Source: Prochlorococcus sp. AG-409-L21 (GTDB lineage: Bacteria > Cyanobacteriota > Cyanobacteriia > PCC-6307 > Cyanobiaceae). Taken from it: a stretch of 64,000 nucleotides of DNA. The notes under the pieces were generated by a model. That model was not told the origin of the DNA. It was given only the letters and a program-made list of their open reading frames with translations, and did no database searches. The stretch covers positions 19,795-83,794 of the forward strand of contig QCKH01000004.1 in assembly GCA_003215475.1 (NCBI GenBank), given 5' to 3'. This document shows positions 58,226-64,000 of the stretch, one piece after another (the stretch's first letter is position 1; each line of letters begins with the position of its first letter). A program made the translations under genes and the position numbers.

Positions 58226-58597
58226 ATGGAAATACCAAAATCGATTATTACCAACATAAACAATAAAAATGCAATGGATGCATATGAGGAATTAACTGAA
58301 GTAATGGGATTCTCTGAAAAAGAGGCTGCCAATATTTTAGGTGTTAAAATCTTTGATGATTTAAATTTTGAACCACATGGTGTAATACCTAATGCAGTTG
58401 CGAGTAGTATGTATTTTGATGGTAATGTAGGTGAAGAATGGATTTCTATTGTAGGTGGTGGTGCTGGGCTATATGGTGATGGTGTGGATACTTTTGAAGT
58501 TTGGTCACATATATTACCTGATCCCTTATCATATTTAAATAAAAAAGAAGTAACACAAGAGATGTTAAAATTACAAAAAAGCAAATATGAATTATAA
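58226..58597 (+). CDS. Unknown soluble protein
   Basis: A 123-aa protein from ATG 58226 (MEIPKSIITNINNKNAMD). It contains 'MGFSEKEAANILGVKIFDDL', a helix-turn pattern, and a Gly-rich strand region 'WISIVGGGAGLYGDGVDTFE'. It overlaps the next gene by 11 bases. No family recognised. Confidence 0.5.
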   Translation: MEIPKSIITNINNKNAMDAYEELTEVMGFSEKEAANILGVKIFDDLNFEPHGVIPNAVASSMYFDGNVGEEWISIVGGGAGLYGDGVDTFEVWSHILPDPLSYLNKKEVTQEMLKLQKSKYEL

Positions 58598-58937
58598 GTT
58601 ATTAGGTATAGGGGTATTAATGTTTTTTATTGCACAATTAATCACATGGTTTCAATTAAACGGACAGTTTATTTGGAAGTGGGTTAAAGATAATGAATGG
58701 GTAATGGCACTTATTGGTATACCTTTATCTTTTGCGTACCTTTGGGCAACTAAATATAGTGTAGCTGCTTTTGGTGGGTTATTATGGCCGGTTAGATTTA
58801 TAGGTTTTGGTGTTGGTATAATAGTATATACTATATTGGTAAGTTATTTTTTTAATGAAGGAATATCAACTAAAACATTTATTTCTTTATTATTATGTTT
58901 TATATTAATTACTATACAAGTTTTTTGGAAAAATTAA
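58587..58937 (+). CDS. Small four-span membrane protein
   Basis: A 116-aa protein with about four hydrophobic helices ('LGIGVLMFFIAQLITWF', 'VMALIGIPLSFAYLWA', 'FIGFGVGIIVYTILVSYFF', 'FISLLLCFILITIQVF'). The size and topology resemble small multidrug-resistance or holin-like proteins, but no diagnostic residue is visible. Translation is coupled to the previous gene through an 11-base overlap. Function unknown. Confidence 0.55.
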   Translation: MNYKLLGIGVLMFFIAQLITWFQLNGQFIWKWVKDNEWVMALIGIPLSFAYLWATKYSVAAFGGLLWPVRFIGFGVGIIVYTILVSYFFNEGISTKTFISLLLCFILITIQVFWKN

Positions 58938-58941
58938 AAAT

Positions 58942-59163
58942 ATGGAAAAATATATACCTATTCAAACCACTAGTCATAGTGGGAGTTGTAACAGAAAAAT
59001 CTATAACTTACCAGTAAGTTACTTGCCACTATTTAGAAAAGTATTTGGTAGTACCTTATCAAAGGTTACCAATGAAAAATTTATTAAATGGTGTAAAGAT
59101 AATGATGTGACTCTTTATAAAATGGTTGTAGAAACAGTAGAAGTTAAAATTGATGAATATTAA
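58942..59163 (+). CDS. Small unknown protein before thyA
   Basis: A 73-aa basic protein ('IQTTSHSGSCNRKIYNLPVS', 'KFIKWCKDNDVTLYKMVVET'). Its stop abuts the thyA ATG (TAAATG), so the two are co-translated. No motif recognised. Confidence 0.5.
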   Translation: MEKYIPIQTTSHSGSCNRKIYNLPVSYLPLFRKVFGSTLSKVTNEKFIKWCKDNDVTLYKMVVETVEVKIDEY

Positions 59164-60084
59164 ATGAATACTTTAGATAAACAATATAAAGATTTACTTC
59201 GTACTATATTAGAATATGGTGCAACCAAAAAAGACAGGACAGGAACGGGTACTAAATCTATTTTTGGTTATACTATACGACATAATATGCAAGAAGGGTT
59301 TCCCTTACTCACTACTAAAAAGATGGCTTGGAAACAAATTGTGACCGAATTATTATGGTTTCTTAGAGGAGATACTAATATTAAATTTTTACATGAGAAT
59401 GATTGTCATATTTGGGATGGAGACTATAAAAAGAGTGGGAGAGATGATGGAGAATTGGGGCCTATTTATGGTAAACAATGGAGAGACTGGGGAGGTATCG
59501 ATCAAATAGACTATATTATTAGAGAAATTAATAATACTCCAGATAGTAGAAGATTAATGGTTAATGCGTGGAATGTTTCAGATTTAGACAAGATGACTTT
59601 ACCACCATGTCATTATGGATTCCAACTTTATACTAGGGATTTAAATTTAGATGAAAGAATAGATTATTTTAATACACACAGTAAGGCATTAAATAAATCG
59701 CTAGATTATCATCATATACATATGGATAGTTTGAGAGTACCTAAAAAAGGAATATCATTGTTATGGAATCAAAGATCAGTAGACACATTTTTGGGTTTAC
59801 CTTTTAATATTGCGTCTTACGGTCTTTTATTAGAAATAATTGCCAAAGAAGTTAAAATGATACCTTTACAATTAATTGGTAATTTGGGTGATGTACATCT
59901 ATATAAAAATCATATAGAACAAGCAAAAGAACAGTTAAGTAGAAATTCATTTCCTTTACCTAGTTTGTGTTTAGATTATAGAGATGGTGAATATAACAAA
60001 AATTTAAAAGAATTTGTGGTAGAAGATTTCCAATTATTTGGGTATAAATCACATAAAACAATAAAAGCAGTTTTAAGTAATTAG
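59164..60084 (+). CDS. thyA: Thymidylate synthase
   Basis: A 306-aa ThyA-type enzyme. Visible motifs are 'DRTGTGTKSIFGYTIRHNMQ', 'FPLLTTKKMAWKQIVTELLW', 'FLRGDTNIKFLH', 'LGPIYGKQWRDWGG', 'RRLMVNAWNV' and the catalytic Cys in 'LPPCHYGFQLYTRDL'. Also present are 'LLWNQRSVDTFLGLPFNIAS' and 'GDVHLYKNHIEQA'. About 35 extra residues ('NLDERIDYFNTHSKALNKSL' and following) sit after the catalytic loop compared with bacterial ThyA of about 264 aa. It makes dTMP from dUMP with methylene-tetrahydrofolate. The T-rich genome gives a clear need. Confidence 0.95.
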   Translation: MNTLDKQYKDLLRTILEYGATKKDRTGTGTKSIFGYTIRHNMQEGFPLLTTKKMAWKQIVTELLWFLRGDTNIKFLHENDCHIWDGDYKKSGRDDGELGPIYGKQWRDWGGIDQIDYIIREINNTPDSRRLMVNAWNVSDLDKMTLPPCHYGFQLYTRDLNLDERIDYFNTHSKALNKSLDYHHIHMDSLRVPKKGISLLWNQRSVDTFLGLPFNIASYGLLLEIIAKEVKMIPLQLIGNLGDVHLYKNHIEQAKEQLSRNSFPLPSLCLDYRDGEYNKNLKEFVVEDFQLFGYKSHKTIKAVLSN

Positions 60085-60087
60085 AAA

Positions 60088-60264
60088 ATGAAAGACAAGT
60101 TAACCCCTACTCAAATAGATTACGATCACGTAACATTAATATTACGTGACGCCAGTAAAATAGGTGTAGAAATAGAAGTTAAGTTATTAGCAGAAAAATA
60201 CCTTAATGAAGGTTATAATTATGTAGAAGCCCATCAGATGGCATATAGTAAATTTTTAAAATAA
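60088..60264 (+). CDS. Small unknown protein (58 aa)
   Basis: Too short for the ORF track. ATG at 60088, three bases after thyA, opens a 58-aa frame to TAA 60262-60264 ('KLTPTQIDYDHVTLILRDAS', 'VKLLAEKYLNEGYNYVEAHQ'). Compact helical sequence and tight spacing (7 bases to the next gene) support coding. Function unknown. Confidence 0.5.
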   Translation: MKDKLTPTQIDYDHVTLILRDASKIGVEIEVKLLAEKYLNEGYNYVEAHQMAYSKFLK

Positions 60265-60271
60265 TAAAAAA

Positions 60272-60565
60272 ATGAAAAAAGATATTCCAACACACGATCC
60301 TCATACCGGGGAATTAAACCCTTATTATGAAGAACTAGTCGGTAAAAAAAATCCATTAACACCAAAAGTAATACCTATGGACGATTTATATAAAAAAGAC
60401 AAGAATATAGAAAAAATGCCTAATCAAAAGTGGCACCAAATAATATCATTTATTAAAAGTGGTATTAGAATTATTGGGTATATATTAATACCTTTTGATT
60501 TATTTGTTGCGGCTTCTGTATTAGTTTTTAGTGAAATTATTGGTATAGTAGAAGAATTAGTATAA
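60272..60565 (+). CDS. Small membrane-associated protein
   Basis: A 97-aa protein with a Pro-rich hydrophilic N-terminus ('DIPTHDPHTGELNPYYEELV') and a C-terminal hydrophobic stretch ('IRIIGYILIPFDLFVAASVL', 'VFSEIIGIVEELV') that could form one or two membrane helices. The N-terminal segment looks like a short linear motif region. Function unknown. Confidence 0.5.
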   Translation: MKKDIPTHDPHTGELNPYYEELVGKKNPLTPKVIPMDDLYKKDKNIEKMPNQKWHQIISFIKSGIRIIGYILIPFDLFVAASVLVFSEIIGIVEELV

Positions 60566-60583
60566 TAATTTTTACTATATCTT

Positions 60584-60614
60584 TTGGATAAGTTAAAAAT
60601 TTTTTATATTTTTG
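60584..60614 (+). promoter_or_regulatory. Bacteroidetes-type promoter
   Basis: TTG (60584-60586), 20 bases, TATTTTTG (60607-60614), a full consensus match 20 bases before the DUF262-like gene. Confidence 0.55.
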
Positions 60615-60634
60615 TATAAATTAAAAATGAAGTT

Positions 60635-61984
60635 ATGTCAAACAAAACAAAAAATGAAATAGTCATAGATATGGCTGACGAAGTACAGTTTACTACTGAG
60701 AAAGATTATATAGAAGATATAATATGTAAGATAGAAAACAAAAAAATTTATATTGATCCTAGATATCAAAGACGTAATTCTTGGAATAAAGAAAATCAGA
60801 AAAATTTTATTGACTCCATTTATAAAAATATGGTATCACACTCTATTATTTTAGTTAATATTGGTGCTAGTTATCATATAGCGTTACAAAAAAATAGACA
60901 TAAAGATGGTGAATATTTTAAGGGTTTATTGGATAAAGGTTATGAGTATATTTCAATCGATGGGAACAACAGGAGTCAGACTATTACTAAGTATAAAAAT
61001 GGGGATATTGACGTTAAGTATTCTCATGATAAAGACAAAAGTTTATTCTTAAAGAAAAAATTATCTGTTACAACCTATAGTTCAATGTCACTTTTGCAAA
61101 TGCATGAATTAGGTATTAAAGTTAATCAGGGACAACCATGGAATAGACAAGAGCAACGAAATTGTATTAATTCAGTAGTGGCAGATACTATTAGAGAATT
61201 CTCCACTAAATTTGATTCAATAACAGAGAAAATAAGTGTTAAAAAAAGTAGAATGTATGACGATGAATTATTAGTGATGTTACTATTCTACCAAACTAAC
61301 AAAAGAGGAGGGGCACAAGATTCTTGGGACACAATGTATAAAAAAGAAACTGCGGATTTAGTAGAGTTTAAAAAAGTGATAAATGAATGGGGTAAAATAT
61401 TAAAAAGTCACCCTAATAAGAAAAAATTAGATAAGTCCTTTGTTTATAATTTATATACATTATTGTGTTATTTAAATGAACATAATGTAACTATAAAAAA
61501 AGGTAAACACAATAAATTCTTAGAAGTATACCACCAACAAGAAACACTAAGAAAAAATGAAAAAAGAGCATTATACTTAGTCAATGGAGAACAAAAAACT
61601 TGGGGTGATTTATGTAGGTTAGTGGCATCAAACATTGAGATTAGAATAGATAAAATTTTATTAGACATAGTTCCTTTTTTAGAGGATTTAACTATACAAA
61701 AAGATAGTAAACGAACATTTAGTTTTTCAGACAAAGTTAATTTATGGGTAAGTTCTAATGGGATGGTTAGGATTAATGGAGATGTTGAGGATGAAACATT
61801 CAATACTCAGTGTAGTGAAACACATAAATATGTATCATTGATAGATGTTATGGATGGTGAAAAATATGTAGTAGATCATGTTTTACCATATAAAGATGGT
61901 AATAAAACAGTACTTAAAAATGGTGAAATAACAACTAGAGAATATAATTTATGGAAATCTAGTAGAATACCTCAATATGTCTAA
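60635..61984 (+). CDS. DUF262-like protein with C-terminal HNH-like region
   Basis: A 449-aa protein. The N-terminal part has 'YIDPRYQRRNSWNKENQKNF' and 'YISIDGNNRSQTITKY', the motifs of DUF262 (ParB-like fold; part of GmrSD-type modification-dependent restriction systems). The C-terminal end has 'EKYVVDHVLPYKDGNKTVLK' and 'REYNLWKSSR', resembling a degenerate HNH/DUF1524 nuclease (DH and N conserved). The layout matches type IV restriction enzymes, yet it lies in a phage, so it may attack competing phages or degrade host DNA. It has its own strong promoter. Activity is uncertain since one HNH His is not obvious. Confidence 0.65.
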   Translation: MSNKTKNEIVIDMADEVQFTTEKDYIEDIICKIENKKIYIDPRYQRRNSWNKENQKNFIDSIYKNMVSHSIILVNIGASYHIALQKNRHKDGEYFKGLLDKGYEYISIDGNNRSQTITKYKNGDIDVKYSHDKDKSLFLKKKLSVTTYSSMSLLQMHELGIKVNQGQPWNRQEQRNCINSVVADTIREFSTKFDSITEKISVKKSRMYDDELLVMLLFYQTNKRGGAQDSWDTMYKKETADLVEFKKVINEWGKILKSHPNKKKLDKSFVYNLYTLLCYLNEHNVTIKKGKHNKFLEVYHQQETLRKNEKRALYLVNGEQKTWGDLCRLVASNIEIRIDKILLDIVPFLEDLTIQKDSKRTFSFSDKVNLWVSSNGMVRINGDVEDETFNTQCSETHKYVSLIDVMDGEKYVVDHVLPYKDGNKTVLKNGEITTREYNLWKSSRIPQYV

Positions 61985-61996
61985 AATATTTCTCCA

Positions 61997-62004
61997 TATT
62001 TATA
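61997..62004 (+). promoter_or_regulatory. TATTTATA motif, candidate late promoter
   Basis: TATTTATA 4 bases before the ATG at 62009, the same spacing as at 9802 and 35444. Confidence 0.4.
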
Positions 62005-62008
62005 TTAT

Positions 62009-62695
62009 ATGGAGAAATTAGATAAGGACTGGTTAACTAAACATAATACTGATTTTGAATATAAAAAGTATGTATTACTAGCATACTTACAATTTGTAAA
62101 TCAAAATTTTAAGGATAAAAAAATTTATCCTTTTTTATCTGATTGTATTGAAGAATTTCGTTCACTTAAAGGTTTATTAGATCAGAAAGATAAATTGACA
62201 CCCAAAGAACTTACATCCATAGATTTTAAAAATATGGAGTTAATTTATACTACAATTGAGGATAAAACTTTTAGTGAGATAGAAAAATTAATTAATTATG
62301 CTCTTCGTAGAATAAAAGGTACTATAGAGGAAGGAAGAAAAATTTGTGATCAAATAGAAAAAGATATTCACTTTAAAGAGGTAGGAATCATAACTGAAAA
62401 AAAAGAAGAAGGATATCTTATTCTCACTACTAAACATAGTGTTGTATATAAATACAAAATGGATAGTTTAATATTAGAAGGTAATAAATATAAAATGTTA
62501 AAGACAACTCAAATTACTACACAAAATATATCTAAATTTAGCAGTCAAGAAAATATCAAAAAAGAATACATTAATAATAGAGATGACATCCCTATGATGA
62601 CATATGGTGCATATATTAAAAAAGAAATTCCTTTTGATAATACTTTTCTTCCTATAGTTAAAAGAATCTTAATAAGAGAAATAAATAAAGATTGA
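62009..62695 (+). CDS. Unknown helical protein
   Basis: A 228-aa Lys/Glu-rich protein, helical in the first 120 residues ('FSEIEKLINYALRRIKGTIE') and beta-prone after that ('GYLILTTKHSVVYKYKMDSL'). It follows the DUF262-like gene after a 24-base gap and is probably transcribed separately from the TATTTATA motif. It might be a partner or immunity factor for the DUF262 protein, but only adjacency suggests so. Confidence 0.5.
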   Translation: MEKLDKDWLTKHNTDFEYKKYVLLAYLQFVNQNFKDKKIYPFLSDCIEEFRSLKGLLDQKDKLTPKELTSIDFKNMELIYTTIEDKTFSEIEKLINYALRRIKGTIEEGRKICDQIEKDIHFKEVGIITEKKEEGYLILTTKHSVVYKYKMDSLILEGNKYKMLKTTQITTQNISKFSSQENIKKEYINNRDDIPMMTYGAYIKKEIPFDNTFLPIVKRILIREINKD

Positions 62696-62722
62696 CTTTA
62701 GCATCATCCTGAATTATATTGG
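62692..62722 (+). promoter_or_regulatory. Bacteroidetes-type promoter
   Basis: TTG (62692-62694), 20 bases, TATATTGG (62715-62722), a near match to the consensus, about 50 bases before the ATG at 62772. Confidence 0.45.
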
Positions 62723-62771
62723 TAGTTGTTATAATCTATAATAACAAAATAAATTAAAAAAAACAAAAATT

Positions 62772-63179
62772 ATGGAAACAATTTTAGTAACAGTATCAGT
62801 TTTATCTACGTTATTAGTGGTTGGAATCGTATTAGGGATTGTGATCGTTTTTAATAAATTAAAAGGTAAAGTTGATGTAGAAGTAGTAAAAAAAGATAGA
62901 GTAAGTTTTGAAAAAGAAATTGAAATATTACATAATATAATAGATAGTAGGGAAGAAAATATACGGAGAGAATTAGAAAGTGTAGAAAAAGACTTATGGA
63001 GAAGTCATGAAAAAATGCAGGAAGAAATGGAAAGAAATTTCGAGGACATAATGCGAACTATTGATAGTAGAGTTGATAGATTATATGAAAAATTATCTAA
63101 AAGAGATGTGGAATGTAATCATCGATTAGATAGTTTAGAAAATAAAATAGGGGATAATAAACAGTTATTAACTGATTAG
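62772..63179 (+). CDS. Single-span membrane coiled-coil protein
   Basis: A 135-aa protein with one N-terminal transmembrane helix ('VTVSVLSTLLVVGIVLGIVIVF') and a cytoplasmic coiled coil rich in Glu, Arg and Lys ('ELESVEKDLWRSHEKMQEEM', 'RVDRLYEKLSKRD'). It has a host-type promoter and a bidirectional terminator behind it, so it is a single-gene unit. It could anchor a complex to the membrane. Function unknown. Confidence 0.55.
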   Translation: METILVTVSVLSTLLVVGIVLGIVIVFNKLKGKVDVEVVKKDRVSFEKEIEILHNIIDSREENIRRELESVEKDLWRSHEKMQEEMERNFEDIMRTIDSRVDRLYEKLSKRDVECNHRLDSLENKIGDNKQLLTD

Positions 63180-63205
63180 AATAAAAATAAAATAGATTAT
63201 AACAT

Positions 63206-63232
63206 AAAACCCTCTTTTAGAGGGTTTTTTTT
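63206..63232. terminator. Bidirectional terminator
   Basis: AAAACCCTC and GAGGGTTTT form a 9-bp stem with a 5-base loop and T runs on both strands. It separates the + gene at 62772 from the convergent FKBP gene. Confidence 0.88.
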
Positions 63233-63656
63233 ATATAATATCTACTATTTCAATATCTACATCTAAAGTTTCACCGGCTAAGGGGTGATTACAATCTACC
63301 ACATAAAATTCTGGTTGGATTTCTATTATTTTACCTCTTTTAGTTGTTCCGTCACTTAACTTAATATTAATAAGGTCATTTATTTTACCCCCCTTAAGGA
63401 ATTTATTGGGTATTGAACCTATTAATTTTTCTATTTTTTCACCATATGCTAATGAAGGAGGTATACTCAATTGTTGTTTATAACCTTTTTCATAATTACT
63501 TTCATTAATTTCAGTTAATAAAATATTAACCCCTACTAAATTAAGTGGGTCATCTAATATTAAAGTGAAAGATTTTTTTTCTTCTAAAACATTACCATTT
63601 ACGCTAACTTTATAGTTAACCTTAAATTTTTTATTATCTTTTAAACTCATTTTCAT
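63231..63656 (-). CDS. FKBP/SlyD-like peptidyl-prolyl isomerase
   Basis: A 141-aa protein. The N-terminal strands ('FKVNYKVSVNGNVLEEK') and 'LSIPPSLAYGE' match FKBP-fold active-site elements. The C-terminal 'FYVVDCNHPLAGETLDVDIE' is the hallmark of SlyD-type FKBPs ('VDxNHPLAGxxL'). The length suggests a reduced insert-in-flap domain. It would catalyse proline isomerisation as a folding helper, complementing the phage DnaJ and ClpP. It is followed upstream on the same strand by a related gene. Confidence 0.75.
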   Translation of the reverse strand: MKMSLKDNKKFKVNYKVSVNGNVLEEKKSFTLILDDPLNLVGVNILLTEINESNYEKGYKQQLSIPPSLAYGEKIEKLIGSIPNKFLKGGKINDLINIKLSDGTTKRGKIIEIQPEFYVVDCNHPLAGETLDVDIEIVDII

Positions 63657-63677
63657 TAAACTTTAGTATGTATAAGG

Positions 63678-63992
63678 TTAAGAAACATTAGTAACTTCTA
63701 ATTCTATAGTCATTATTTTATCTGACAAAACATTATTAAAATCTATAATAATATGTTGATTATTTTTATTTATAACTTTTCCTGTCATCACTTTATCCTC
63801 CACACCAATTGTAATTCTTTGTCCTATCTTTATATTTTTATGGTCTTTAAGCTCTTTTATAGGTAACATAATTACTTTTTTTTCTGAAGGCATAAATACT
63901 TTATTACCATGAACTAACACAGTATCCTTATCCCCTTTATTTAAACCTACATCTTTTTTCACTTCTAGGTATTGATGTAATAATTTAGACAT
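63678..63992 (-). CDS. Truncated or diverged SlyD-like paralogue
   Basis: A 104-aa protein whose C-terminal half ('GKVINKNNQHIIIDFNNVLS', 'DKIMTIELEVTNV') aligns with the SlyD-like C-terminus of the neighbouring gene, with 'DFNNVLSDK' replacing 'DxNHPLAGx'. The catalytic front half of FKBP is missing. The start lies 8 bases from the window edge, so upstream coding sequence cannot be excluded. It may be a chaperone-only fragment or a binding partner of the full isomerase. Confidence 0.55.
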   Translation of the reverse strand: MSKLLHQYLEVKKDVGLNKGDKDTVLVHGNKVFMPSEKKVIMLPIKELKDHKNIKIGQRITIGVEDKVMTGKVINKNNQHIIIDFNNVLSDKIMTIELEVTNVS

Positions 63993-64000
63993 ATCATCCT

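Noticed and set aside
1-64000. CRISPR arrays, integrase/att sites, transposases, reverse transcriptase or DGR elements
   Set aside because: No spaced direct repeats, recombinase or transposase motifs or RT motifs were seen. The window looks like a strictly virulent phage.
1-64000. Alternative genetic code (stop-codon reassignment), as in some Bacteroidetes phages
   Set aside because: TAA, TAG and TGA all end well-supported genes (for example TGA at 17948 and 38319), and no gene needs readthrough. No suppressor tRNA was found.

Overview
The window is a gene-dense, AT-rich (about 30% GC by eye) stretch of a large tailed-phage genome. The phage is probably a T4-like myovirus that infects a Bacteroidetes host, most likely a flavobacterium. 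Phage signs are a block of giant virion proteins, a gp46/gp47 (SbcC/SbcD-like) recombination pair, a DNA primase, a RuvC-like resolvase, several peptidoglycan hydrolases, a spanin-like overlapping gene pair, thymidylate synthase and four tRNAs. Bacteroidetes signs are: no Shine-Dalgarno motifs, only A-rich leaders; many copies of the Bacteroidetes vegetative promoter architecture (TTG, 19-20 bases, TAnnTTTG); a virion protein carrying a beta-propeller of the kind seen in secreted flavobacterial proteins; an RpoD-like sigma factor; and a flavobacterial-type lipoprotein. Standard stop codons (TAA, TAG, TGA) are all used.

Layout. 1-16.3 kb: virion block on the + strand, with the end of one gene, a baseplate/tail-type protein of 2711 aa, a coiled-coil protein, a 972-aa propeller protein and two paralogous fibre-like proteins. 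16.3-28.4 kb: replication, recombination and transcription, with resolvase, primase, cyclic-phosphate receiver protein (cREC), ECF sigma factor, tRNA-Leu and tRNA-Arg, a ParB-like protein on the - strand, a PD-(D/E)XK nuclease, gp47, a coiled-coil ORF, gp46 and an RpoD-like sigma factor. 28.5-40.6 kb: membrane proteins, lysis and cell-wall enzymes (two amidases, a glucosaminidase-like protein, an M23 peptidase, spanin-like genes) mixed with unknown proteins, several of which share an N-terminal (I/V/L)-x-E-(x)-Q type motif. 40.6-46.3 kb: Nudix hydrolase, restriction-endonuclease-fold protein, a large unknown, an 'MGCDIH' protein and an OmpR-type response regulator. 46.3-48.5 kb: tRNA-Asp, a DUF2828/TROVE-like von Willebrand protein and a roughly 460-nt non-coding region that folds into many helices and ends in a terminator. 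48.5-64 kb: thioredoxin, DnaJ, tRNA-Ala, glutamine synthetase, ClpP, two DNA methyltransferases, a lipoprotein, ThyA, a DUF262-HNH-like protein and two SlyD-like FKBP paralogues, among small unknown genes.

Two promoter-like classes appear. The host-type TTG-N19/20-TAnnTTT(G/A) element precedes replication, nuclease, regulatory and accessory genes. A second motif, TATTTATA, lies 3-27 bases before starts of virion, lysis and some other genes and before tRNA-Ala; it is a candidate late promoter that could be read by a phage-encoded sigma factor.

The most interesting locus is the Ro60/DUF2828-like gene followed by a large, ornate RNA (47984-48445). Hand folding gives about ten helices, an H-type pseudoknot and a loop-loop kissing interaction. 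With a cREC RNA-end-processing protein and tRNAs in the same genome, this suggests an RNA-protein or RNA-repair system that I cannot match to a known family from sequence alone.
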